Below are positions 30,416 through 38,487 of a stretch of DNA of 41,936 nucleotides, in pieces. The stretch comes from Alphaproteobacteria bacterium RIFCSPLOWO2_01_FULL_40_26 (GTDB lineage: Bacteria; Pseudomonadota; Alphaproteobacteria; Rickettsiales; UBA1997): NCBI GenBank assembly GCA_001767955.1, contig MEMO01000011.1, forward strand, positions 1-41,936. Direction: 5' to 3'. A model generated the notes under the pieces. The model was not told the DNA's origin and made no database searches. It was given only the letters and a program-made list of their open reading frames with translations. Positions within the stretch are counted from its first letter, which is position 1. Each line of letters begins with the position of its first letter. Made by a program: the position numbers and the translations under genes.

Positions 30416-30427
30416 TTTAATTTTGAT

Positions 30428-31024
30428 TTAGACATCAATTCCAATGATAAGCACAGGAACATCGATGTTTGAAACACCGCGTTTTTGCAAATCCCAAACG
30501 AATTGTTCAAAGTAAGAAACGCCAGTTGACATCTGCTCCGCCAAACTTTTAACAGGAACAATTTCGATGCCGACCTTGATGTGGCCAAGATTACGAAAGA
30601 TCGTCATTTTTGCACAAACATTGTAAACCATGAAGGCATATTTTCCAAATTGCACCTCGACTCCAAGATCATCTTTTATAAAATCCATATCGCGAAAGGC
30701 GCCTTTTACTACACATCCTGACGAATAATTTGGATCGTAGAATTCTCGAGAATATTCGCATAAAACTTTGCGATTCTTCCATCCACTTGGCAAAAATTCT
30801 GTTTTGAATAATTTGTTTAATGCTCGAGGACTAAAAAGCTGTTTTCCTTTCATTGTTTTTTCTCGACTACGTTTTGTTTTGCATGCATTTGCATCAACAT
30901 TTTCAATTGCCCGCTCAACTTCATGTAAAAGTTTTTTGTAATGAGTATTAATGATTTTTTCTCCATCTGCAAAGGAAAATCTGCCCGCAATAATCATATC
31001 AACTGTGCAATTGGTTCTTGCCAT
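30428..31024 (-). CDS. Type II restriction endonuclease, BstYI/BglII-like
   Basis: DANACKTKRSREKTMKGKQLFSPRALNKLFK, DFIKDDLGVEVQFGKYAFMVYNV, VGIEIVPVKSLAEQMSTGVSYFEQ match what I recall of BstYI; active-site pattern D-x8-ExQ as in BglII. Confidence 0.85.
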   Translation of the reverse strand: MARTNCTVDMIIAGRFSFADGEKIINTHYKKLLHEVERAIENVDANACKTKRSREKTMKGKQLFSPRALNKLFKTEFLPSGWKNRKVLCEYSREFYDPNYSSGCVVKGAFRDMDFIKDDLGVEVQFGKYAFMVYNVCAKMTIFRNLGHIKVGIEIVPVKSLAEQMSTGVSYFEQFVWDLQKRGVSNIDVPVLIIGIDV

Positions 31025-31950
31025 AATGGTGGACGTTGAGAAATTTTTTCTTGACCCGTGGGCTGATGAATTGGCTTTCCAATTGGACGAATCCGTAACT
31101 CTCCCGACCCAAGAAGACCAATCCTTTTTTTTGTTAACTCAACATATTCTGGCAAATAATCAACGCCGATAGCTTTACGATTATGCTTCAAAGCAGCAAC
31201 GGTAGCCGATCCGGATCCCATGAATGGATCATAAACCCAATCACCTTCATCTGTCATTGAAAGCACGCATCTCTCAACAAGCTCAATTGGAAATTGACAA
31301 GGATGATTCATTTTTTCCGGGTGATTTGCTTTTACGTTTGGAAATTCCCAAGTGCTGCAATCCCATTCTTTTTGTAACAATGTCCAAAAATCAGATGGAT
31401 TTTTCCCAAGGGGATTGCCACTTGGTAAACCTTTTTTTTCTCCTTTGAAGTGAGTCTTACCAGGATATTTTGAAGGCACTCGAACTGGATCAAGATTGAA
31501 AATGTAGTCATTGGTTTTTGTGAACCAAAGTAAGGTTTCATAACGCCCAGAAAAGCGATGAGAGGCATGTAGGCCATGATCAAAATGCCAAACGATTCGG
31601 TTTCGTAATTGCAAGCCGAGACTCTTGAACTGATGATAAAAAAACATATCCAGAGGATAAATTTCTCCGTCATTTACATAATTACCAACTTGCCAACAGA
31701 AACTTCCATCACGCGCTAAAACACGAACCAGCTCTTTTAACAGCGGATCAATTTGTTTAAGATAATCTTCGATCGACACCTGTTTTTCATACACCTTGCC
31801 AATGTTGTATGGTGGTGAACTGATGATGAGACGAAAAAAATTATCCGGCAGAGTTTTTGTAAACCTCAAACTATCATCCAGCGCAACAACCGCATCTGCA
31901 CGCTTATCAAACACATTGGCTATGGAATAATTTTTTTGAAATAACGACAT
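30994..31950 (-). CDS. Beta-class amino DNA methyltransferase (N4C or N6A), cognate of the adjacent endonuclease
   Basis: Motif IV LIISSPPYNIG precedes motif I YDPFMGSGSATVAALKHNRKAIGVD; partner REase overlaps its 3' end. Confidence 0.92.
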   Translation of the reverse strand: MSLFQKNYSIANVFDKRADAVVALDDSLRFTKTLPDNFFRLIISSPPYNIGKVYEKQVSIEDYLKQIDPLLKELVRVLARDGSFCWQVGNYVNDGEIYPLDMFFYHQFKSLGLQLRNRIVWHFDHGLHASHRFSGRYETLLWFTKTNDYIFNLDPVRVPSKYPGKTHFKGEKKGLPSGNPLGKNPSDFWTLLQKEWDCSTWEFPNVKANHPEKMNHPCQFPIELVERCVLSMTDEGDWVYDPFMGSGSATVAALKHNRKAIGVDYLPEYVELTKKRIGLLGSGELRIRPIGKPIHQPTGQEKISQRPPLWQEPIAQLI

Positions 31951-31953
31951 TGA

Positions 31954-32493
31954 TTACCTTTCAAATTTCCCGGTTCTTCTGATTTTTCTTTGCAATAGCA
32001 AAACGCCGTAGAGCAGAGCTTCTGCGGTTGGTGGGCATCCGGGAACATAAACATCAACCGGAACAATGCGATCACAACCACGCACCACGGAATAGGAATA
32101 GTGGTAATAGCCACCACCATTGGCACAGCTTCCCATTGAGATGACATAACGCGGCTCAGCCATTTGGTCATAAACTTTGCGCAAAGCCGGAGCCATTTTG
32201 TTGGTCAAAGTTCCAGCCACAATCATCACATCGGACTGACGAGGAGACGGGCGAAAAATCACGCCGAAACGATCAAGATCATAGCGGCTTGCCGCGGTTT
32301 GCATCATTTCAACAGCGCAGCAGGCCAGACCAAAAGTCATCGGCCATAGCGAGCCGGTGCGCGCCCAATTAACCAGCTCATCGAGCTTGGCAGTGACAAA
32401 ACCACGATTGCTGATTTCATCACTTACCTGCGAAAGCAAAATATCTTGATTTAATGGACTTTTTATTTCCATTCCAATGCTCCCCGTTTCCAT
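31954..32493 (-). CDS. nuoB: NADH-quinone oxidoreductase subunit B
   Basis: [99 protein letters not shown]. Confidence 0.98.
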   Translation of the reverse strand: METGSIGMEIKSPLNQDILLSQVSDEISNRGFVTAKLDELVNWARTGSLWPMTFGLACCAVEMMQTAASRYDLDRFGVIFRPSPRQSDVMIVAGTLTNKMAPALRKVYDQMAEPRYVISMGSCANGGGYYHYSYSVVRGCDRIVPVDVYVPGCPPTAEALLYGVLLLQRKIRRTGKFER

Positions 32494-32909
32494 TCATAAA
32501 TAAAACCGACGGTGAGCAAAGCTAAAAACACCATCATTGACCAAAACCCAATCACGCCAATTTTGCCAAGCGAAACCGCCCACGGAAAGAGAAATGCCAC
32601 TTCAAGGTCAAAAATTATGAACAAAATTGCCACCAGATAAAACTGAACATCAAACTCGCTGCGCACTTTGCCTTCACCTTCAAAACCGCATTCATAAGGC
32701 GAATTTTTTTCAGAATCGTGGCGCAATTTTCTGAGTAAAAATGGGATCGCCATAATCATACATGACAGACCGATTACAACCGTCATAAAAAGCAAAATGG
32801 GAAAATATTGCGATGATACAAATTCAGGGCTGGCAATGTTTTTCACCACTTCTGTTGCAAGTTCCCGACAGTTCATTTGTTTGATTGAATTTAAGAAAAT
32901 TACGCTCAA
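32463..32909 (-). CDS. nuoA: NADH-quinone oxidoreductase subunit A
   Basis: [46 protein letters not shown]. Confidence 0.96.
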   Translation of the reverse strand: MSVIFLNSIKQMNCRELATEVVKNIASPEFVSSQYFPILLFMTVVIGLSCMIMAIPFLLRKLRHDSEKNSPYECGFEGEGKVRSEFDVQFYLVAILFIIFDLEVAFLFPWAVSLGKIGVIGFWSMMVFLALLTVGFIYEWKRGALEWK

Positions 32910-32948
32910 ATTATTTTTGGTTCGAACAAAATCAACCGATTAGATTAT

Positions 32949-33818
32949 ATGACGACGGAAACTTACACAGCGCTGATTACACCATTTGCAAACAATCAGA
33001 TTGATAAAAAATCTTTGGCAAAACTGATTGAATTTCAAATTAAGAACGGCATCGATGGAATTGTTCCCTGCGGCACAACTGGTGAATCTCCAACCCTTTC
33101 GCATGAAGAACATAATTTTGTTATCGAATTTTGCGTTAAAACGGCAAAGGGACGTGTAAAAATCATGGCCGGCACCGGCTCAAACTCCACAGAAGAAGCG
33201 GTGATGATGACAAAACATGCTAGAAAAGTTGGCGCTGACTCATGTTTAATCGTTGCGCCTTACTACAACAAACCAACTCCTGAAGGGGTTTTTCAGCATT
33301 TCAAAGAGCTCGATAAATGTGGCATTCCGCTGGTCATTTACAACATTCCTGGACGCTCTGTTATCAACATCTCCGATGAAAATCTGGCACGCATTGCGGA
33401 ATTGAAAAATATCGTCGGCATCAAAGATGCCACCGGCGATTTAGCGCGCGTGGCTTCACTTCGTCTCCTGATCAAGAAAAAATTTTCCTATCTTTCCGGC
33501 GAAGATGCGACGGTTGTTGGTTTTAATGCCATGGGCGGCAATGGCGTGATTTCAGTTTCGGCCAATATTGTGCCAAAAATGGTTTCCGACCTACAAAAGA
33601 CAACAGCCAAAGGTGATTACAAAACCGCACTTAAACTTCAAGATAAGCTAACTGCACTTCACAACGCCATGTTTTGCGAAACCAATCCAATTCCGATAAA
33701 ATATGCCGCAAGCCTGATGGGATTGTGCCTGGATGAAATTCGCCTCCCGCTAGTTTCACCTTCAAAATCCGCCAAAGAAAGGATCGCAAAAGAAATGAAA
33801 AAATTGAGACTAATCTAA
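32949..33818 (+). CDS. dapA: 4-hydroxy-tetrahydrodipicolinate synthase
   Basis: GTTGESPTLSHEEH, APYYNKPTPEGVFQHFK, PLVIYNIPGRSVINI, GIKDATGDL, SGEDATVVGFNAMGGNGVISVSAN. Confidence 0.97.
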   Translation: MTTETYTALITPFANNQIDKKSLAKLIEFQIKNGIDGIVPCGTTGESPTLSHEEHNFVIEFCVKTAKGRVKIMAGTGSNSTEEAVMMTKHARKVGADSCLIVAPYYNKPTPEGVFQHFKELDKCGIPLVIYNIPGRSVINISDENLARIAELKNIVGIKDATGDLARVASLRLLIKKKFSYLSGEDATVVGFNAMGGNGVISVSANIVPKMVSDLQKTTAKGDYKTALKLQDKLTALHNAMFCETNPIPIKYAASLMGLCLDEIRLPLVSPSKSAKERIAKEMKKLRLI

Positions 33819-33883
33819 AGCTGGCTCGAGATGACGGCACCCGAGCGTGTTTTATACCACCAGTTATCTCGGGCTTGCTTTAG
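33815..33883. repeat. 69-bp imperfect palindrome H at the dapA stop codon
   Basis: CTAAAGCTGGCTCGAGATGACGG ... CAGTTATCTCGGGCTTGCTTTAG; dapA stop TAA lies in the left arm. Confidence 0.75.
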
Positions 33884-33927
33884 AACCTGCATTCAAATTC
33901 AAATAGATATTTTTAGAACAACCAGTT

Positions 33928-34419
33928 TCATATCTTTGCTTTGGCAAGCATAGCTCTAACTCTAATGAGCTGAACAAAAACCAAAATTAACAATATAACA
34001 AATGATCCCAACAATAAAATCACTGCGATTGCCACGTATTTCGCTACAGCGATATATTTTTGAATTTGAGATGCATCAAGGCTATTGATGGTTGTAATTA
34101 CGCGATCCAGAGCTTTTTCCACCTTATCGATTTTCTGCTCATAAGCATCGAGCTTTTTTTCATATTTCTCGACACGATTTTCAATTTTATCAGTGATCTT
34201 ATTCACCTTTTCTTCAAGCTTGCTGGTCACTTTGTTGATTTCGTCTTCAACTCCAAGAAAAGAAATCGCTGATTTTTTGCCAGCCTTACCATCTGATTTA
34301 TCGCTAGACTGCGCTACAGCCTCAACCGCACCAGCGATTTGATCAATCTTTATTGCCCAGCTTTTAGTTGGTAGAAAAACACACGCTACCACAAGAGAAA
34401 AAATTAACTTTTTCATCAT
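33928..34419 (-). CDS. Hypothetical secreted/membrane protein with coiled coil and C-terminal TM helix
   Basis: N-terminal signal-like segment, long coiled-coil EEKVNKITDKIENRVEKYEKKLDAYEQKIDKVEKALDRV, C-terminal TM. Confidence 0.65.
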   Translation of the reverse strand: MMKKLIFSLVVACVFLPTKSWAIKIDQIAGAVEAVAQSSDKSDGKAGKKSAISFLGVEDEINKVTSKLEEKVNKITDKIENRVEKYEKKLDAYEQKIDKVEKALDRVITTINSLDASQIQKYIAVAKYVAIAVILLLGSFVILLILVFVQLIRVRAMLAKAKI

Positions 34420-34445
34420 TTAAGAATTTGAATTTGATCAAAAAA

Positions 34446-34478
34446 AATCCCCGAAAATCTAAACAATTTTCGGGGATT
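34446..34478 (-). terminator. Rho-independent terminator, minus strand
   Basis: 13-bp perfect stem AATCCCCGAAAAT/ATTTTCGGGGATT, 7-nt loop, followed on the minus strand by 8 Ts. Confidence 0.88.
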
Positions 34479-34580
34479 AACTAAACTAAATACCGGGAGC
34501 CACCACCGCGCAAACCCAAGCGCGTGTATTCATATTCACTCGTAAAGAGCTATTATATTCTGATACACTCCCGGCGGCTG
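34446..34580 (-). ncRNA. Candidate structured RNA (three-way-junction fold) ending at the terminator; unclassified
   Basis: P1 CCGGGAG/CTCCCGG (34493-34499 with 34568-34574) encloses a long GTGTAT..ATACAC hairpin and a CGCGC-TTGGGTTT-GCGCG hairpin; intrinsic terminator downstream on the minus strand. Confidence 0.5.
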
Positions 34581-34649
34581 TGCAATATTTTTATCAAAAG
34601 TTTTCTTGCAAGAGATTTTTTTTTAAAAAACTTGATTAACAAAAACAAT

Positions 34650-35291
34650 ATGACTCAACAACATACTAAAGACGAGCTCGGGCTCGATAAATCAAAAGAA
34701 GTAGAATTCTATGCCGCCCACGTCGAGGCGATGCTTGAATCAAATGTTGAGAAAAACCGTCAACTTCTGGCGCTTTCATCTTTAGTAATCGGTATCCTGA
34801 TGGGTTTTTTTGACACTGATGATTTAAAGGGAATTTCATCCTTTATTATGTGGATGATTGCATGCGTTTCATTCGCCACCTGCATAATTGTTACCCTGAT
34901 TTTCTTCCCCAAAAATGCTGAATATTTACGACATGTGGTTGAAAAAAGCGACAAAACCGAAACACAAAAAAGACATTTGAGACTAGAGCCTGTCTTCAAA
35001 CTCATCACAGCTCGATTTTTCAGAAATTTTGAGCGACTTTCCGGCAAAATTTTGCTGCTGTATCTGGCATACTGCAAAAAATTTTGCCGGAAAACGAGCC
35101 AAAATTTGTGGAAAAGCGAGCTGTGATGAGTTTGAAGACAGGCTCTAATCTCATTTTTTGCCTCTCTGACTTTTATCATCGGCATCATTATGATGTTTGC
35201 ATTAGTGGTCTATGAATCAAAATTCATGCTTGAAGAAGAGGAAAAACAGGTGATTGAACAAATCGAAAAGAAACACCATCGCTTCAGATAA
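34650..35291 (+). pseudogene. Multi-TM hypothetical protein interrupted by palindromic element A2
   Basis: ORF MTQQHTKDELGLDK... stops within the element at 35124-35126; same frame resumes after it as LISFFASLTFIIGIIMMFALVVYESKFMLEEEEKQVIEQIEKKHHRFR*. Confidence 0.75.
34985..35146. repeat. 162-bp palindromic element A2
   Basis: Ends AGAGCCTGTCTTCAAACTCATCACAGCTCG / CGAGCTGTGATGAGTTTGAAGACAGGCTCT, flanked T...A. Confidence 0.94.
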
Positions 35292-35373
35292 ATATCGATT
35301 GTAATTAAAACAATTAGGTGAGAAAAAGCGCGCAAATCTGCAGTTTTCTTTTCAATAATTTAAAGAGGTAAAA

Positions 35374-35835
35374 ATGTCGAAAAAAGTTTTGGCTATAGTA
35401 TTGGTTGCTTTGTTTGTTTCATCTTGCAGCGCTGTAAAAAAATCAGAAAAAGCAATAAAAGAAGAAGTTAAAAAAGAAGAAATGAGGCAGGAAAATGTCG
35501 AAACTGTATATTTCGATTTTGATCAAGCCGTTCTAAAAAATGATGCACAAAAAATCCTCAATAAAAAAGTTTTGCCGGTGGTAAAAACCGATGAATTGTT
35601 GCAAATCAAAATTGAAGGCCATTGCGACGAAAGAGGAACCAATGCTTACAACAGAATTCTTGGCAAAAAAAGAGCTGAAGCAGTGAAAAAATATCTCATC
35701 GAAAATGGCGTAAAATCATCAAGAATCAAAACCGTCAGCTATGGCAAAACCAAACCAGTTGACATGGGGCACAATGAAGAAGCATGGGCTAAAAACCGCC
35801 GCGCCGTTACAATTTCTGCCGCAAAGAAACGTTAG
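35374..35835 (+). CDS. pal: Peptidoglycan-associated lipoprotein (OmpA-like)
   Basis: Lipobox FVSSCS; VYFDFDQAVLKNDAQ, IEGHCDERGTNAYNRILGKKRAEAVKKYLIENGV, NRRAVT. Confidence 0.88.
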   Translation: MSKKVLAIVLVALFVSSCSAVKKSEKAIKEEVKKEEMRQENVETVYFDFDQAVLKNDAQKILNKKVLPVVKTDELLQIKIEGHCDERGTNAYNRILGKKRAEAVKKYLIENGVKSSRIKTVSYGKTKPVDMGHNEEAWAKNRRAVTISAAKKR

Positions 35836-35845
35836 ACAAAACCAG

Positions 35846-36658
35846 TTATTTGGGTTCGTCCGGTTTCTTTTCTAAAAGATCCGGACGAATTTTTTTTGTC
35901 AGCTCCATTGCTTTCATTTTCCTCCATTCCGCAATTTTTTTATGATGGCCAGAAAGAAGAATTTCTGGAATTTTGCATCCCCGCCACTCTGATGGTTTGG
36001 TATAATGCGGATATTCAAGAATATTGCCAAAACTAAAAGATTCTTCCTTCAAAGATTCATCATCACCCAAAATGCCGGAAATATTTCGTAAAATCGCATC
36101 AATAAAAACATAAGCTGCAATTTCTCCGCCGGATAACACATAATCGCCGATGGAAATTTCTTCGATCGCAAACTCATCCAAAACACGCTGGTCAACACCT
36201 TCATAACGCCCGCACAAAACCATAATTTCCTTTTCTTGCGCCAGTTCCTGCGCCATTTTTTGATTGAAAACTTTTCCGCGCGGCGAGAGGTAAATAATCT
36301 TCATGCTTGGTTTTGAATTTTGAAATAAATGGCCATGTCGCAAATCAACTTTCTGAAAAATCTGAACCCTTGATTTGTGAGGGCTCGTCGAGTTTGAAAA
36401 TGGTAAGAAACGGGGATTTGCGACAGTCTCTAAATGTGATTCAATGGCGCTGGCAATTACATCTGCTTTCATCACCATCCCTGCTCCGCCGCCATATGGT
36501 GTGTCATCAACAGATTTGTGTTTATCTTTGGCATAATCGCGAATGTTGATTGCCTCAAACGACCATAGTTTATTTTTCAAAGCATCGCCGATAACAGAAA
36601 CCGATAAAGGCCCGGGGAAAAGTTCAGGAAAAATTGTCAGAATTTTGAAATGAATCAT
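35846..36658 (-). CDS. trmD: tRNA (guanine-N1)-methyltransferase with an in-frame repeat-derived insertion
   Basis: FKILTIFPELFPG, DDTPYGGGAGMVMKAD, IIYLSPRGKVFNQ, MVLCGRYEGVDQRV, EISIGDYVLSGGEIAA, PHYTKPSEWRG; inserted VANPRFLPFSNSTSPHKSRVQIFQKVDLRHGH. Confidence 0.95.
   Translation of the reverse strand: MIHFKILTIFPELFPGPLSVSVIGDALKNKLWSFEAINIRDYAKDKHKSVDDTPYGGGAGMVMKADVIASAIESHLETVANPRFLPFSNSTSPHKSRVQIFQKVDLRHGHLFQNSKPSMKIIYLSPRGKVFNQKMAQELAQEKEIMVLCGRYEGVDQRVLDEFAIEEISIGDYVLSGGEIAAYVFIDAILRNISGILGDDESLKEESFSFGNILEYPHYTKPSEWRGCKIPEILLSGHHKKIAEWRKMKAMELTKKIRPDLLEKKPDEPK
36329..36428 (-). repeat. Family F 100-bp repeat (copy 2, in trmD)
   Basis: See copy 28818..28917; five differences counted by eye. 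Confidence 0.92.
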
Positions 36659-38487
36659 CAGATTACACCCAAATCATAATACCTGCCTGGCGAAAATTTT
36701 CTTTCGACAATGCGACCATCGGAAAATTTGAATTCAACTTCAATATCGCTATCATTTTGCATGGTAAAATAAATACGCGGATCGGAGGTGGTAAGAAAAC
36801 CACTACGGCCGGCATTCCAATCTTTGTAATATTTATTCCAGCCCTGCTTCACAGTGATTTTGCGGACAAATTGATGATTTGTTATATTGAAGCCAATCCA
36901 GTTATTTTTCTTCTGCTTCTCCTGAGTATTATTCTTCAACAAGCGCAATTGGTCATTTTGCGCCGTCACCAACAAATCAAGATCGCCATCATTATCAAAA
37001 TCAATCATCGCCGCAGCACGGCCATCCCAAGCTACATCAAGAGATTTATCGCGCGCAGCATCAACAAACTTTTTTTGTTCCGGAGAATAAATTTTGAAGC
37101 AATCCTTTTGATTGCCGGAAGAACTGGGAAAATTTTTTACGTCAAAAATTCCGCTAGTTTGTGAATCAAAATATGGGGAAACTTTTTTCCCTATAGCCTC
37201 TTCATTTGGCAATGAAGCCATTGTCATCATTTTAAAATCACCTTCAGCATTGCTGTTATTTCCATTTTTTTTATCACGTTCAGATGTGATATAGCCATTG
37301 GCAACGTAGATATCATTAAATCCATCAATGTTAAAATCAGCAATGGCAGCAGACCACGCCCAATTACAATTATCGATGCTATATTTCTCCGCCTCATCGA
37401 TAAGCAATTTTTGTTTTTTGTTGTAATGCCAGTAAAAATTTCCTTTTTCCTGATAATCCTTGATCCAGATATTTGAGATATAAAGGAAAGGATAAGGATC
37501 ACCTGGAAGATAGTTGGTTGCAACGCTCATGCCATTTCTTCTATCAGGATAAAAAAATTTCTCTGAAACATTTGTTATCTGGAAATTGTTGAAATTATAA
37601 ATTCTATCATCACCAAAATCATTGGCTACAACCAGCTCATCCACATCGTCATTATCAAGATCGGTAATCATGGCATCAAAGCTCCATCTTGCCTTCGGCT
37701 CAGACAACTCAATTCTGGTTAAATCATTGGCATAAATCGTATTGAAATTGCCATTTTTCTCTTCAACAGAGCCCTTGCCATTAAAAATTTTCATTATTTT
37801 CATTATCTGTCTACTGACCTCATTTTTATCACCAAGCATATCGAGACTAGACATTTCAAGAGTTTTTTGCCATTTGTCGTTCCAATATCGAAGCAGCATA
37901 ATATCGAGCTTACCATCTCTATTAAAATCATGAGGCAATGCAGATATTGAACCTGTACAATCCTTACTTAAAGGATGATTTTCTTGATAAATAAATTTTT
38001 GCCCATCATTCCAAAAAAATTTGGAACATTTGATTGAAACAATCAGCAAATCTTGATTACCATCCGCATCGAAATCAAAAAGATACGGAGCAACATTGCT
38101 GTCGAATGGATCATCATGCGGTATCAAATCCTTCTCAAGCAATGATTCGTCCAACTTAAAACCACGTCCGCGATCATTGAGATAAAATTGCGGCAAACTT
38201 CCGGCAGTAGAACTCACCACAACAAAATCCTGAAATCCATCATGGTTAAAATCTGCCACAGCAATACCCGGAACAAAAAACAACGAAACAAAAAACGAAA
38301 CAACTTTTTGGTCTTTGTAATAGTTTTTATTGTTCTGATGAATAAATGACGGCGATATCGAATCCGACGCATCAGAAAAAATTATGCCGTAATCCTCAAC
38401 CTTCTCATTATCAAAAAAATAACGTTTGGATAAACCAGCCCCGAAAACCACCAACAACACCAAAATTCCAAGATAATTACTTTTCAT
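36658..38487 (-). CDS. FG-GAP/VCBS repeat protein with ASPIC/UnbV-like C-terminus (CRTAC1 type)
   Basis: Six Ca-binding-type repeats (DFNHDGFQD, DFDADGNQD, DFNRDGKLD, DLDNDDVDE, DFNIDGFND, DFDNDGDLD) followed by a beta-rich tail. Confidence 0.82.
   Translation of the reverse strand: MKSNYLGILVLLVVFGAGLSKRYFFDNEKVEDYGIIFSDASDSISPSFIHQNNKNYYKDQKVVSFFVSLFFVPGIAVADFNHDGFQDFVVVSSTAGSLPQFYLNDRGRGFKLDESLLEKDLIPHDDPFDSNVAPYLFDFDADGNQDLLIVSIKCSKFFWNDGQKFIYQENHPLSKDCTGSISALPHDFNRDGKLDIMLLRYWNDKWQKTLEMSSLDMLGDKNEVSRQIMKIMKIFNGKGSVEEKNGNFNTIYANDLTRIELSEPKARWSFDAMITDLDNDDVDELVVANDFGDDRIYNFNNFQITNVSEKFFYPDRRNGMSVATNYLPGDPYPFLYISNIWIKDYQEKGNFYWHYNKKQKLLIDEAEKYSIDNCNWAWSAAIADFNIDGFNDIYVANGYITSERDKKNGNNSNAEGDFKMMTMASLPNEEAIGKKVSPYFDSQTSGIFDVKNFPSSSGNQKDCFKIYSPEQKKFVDAARDKSLDVAWDGRAAAMIDFDNDGDLDLLVTAQNDQLRLLKNNTQEKQKKNNWIGFNITNHQFVRKITVKQGWNKYYKDWNAGRSGFLTTSDPRIYFTMQNDSDIEVEFKFSDGRIVERKFSPGRYYDLGVI

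Noticed and set aside
36307-36549. 80-aa plus-strand ORF in trmD
   Set aside because: Antisense reading of family F and trmD; trmD is clear on the minus strand.
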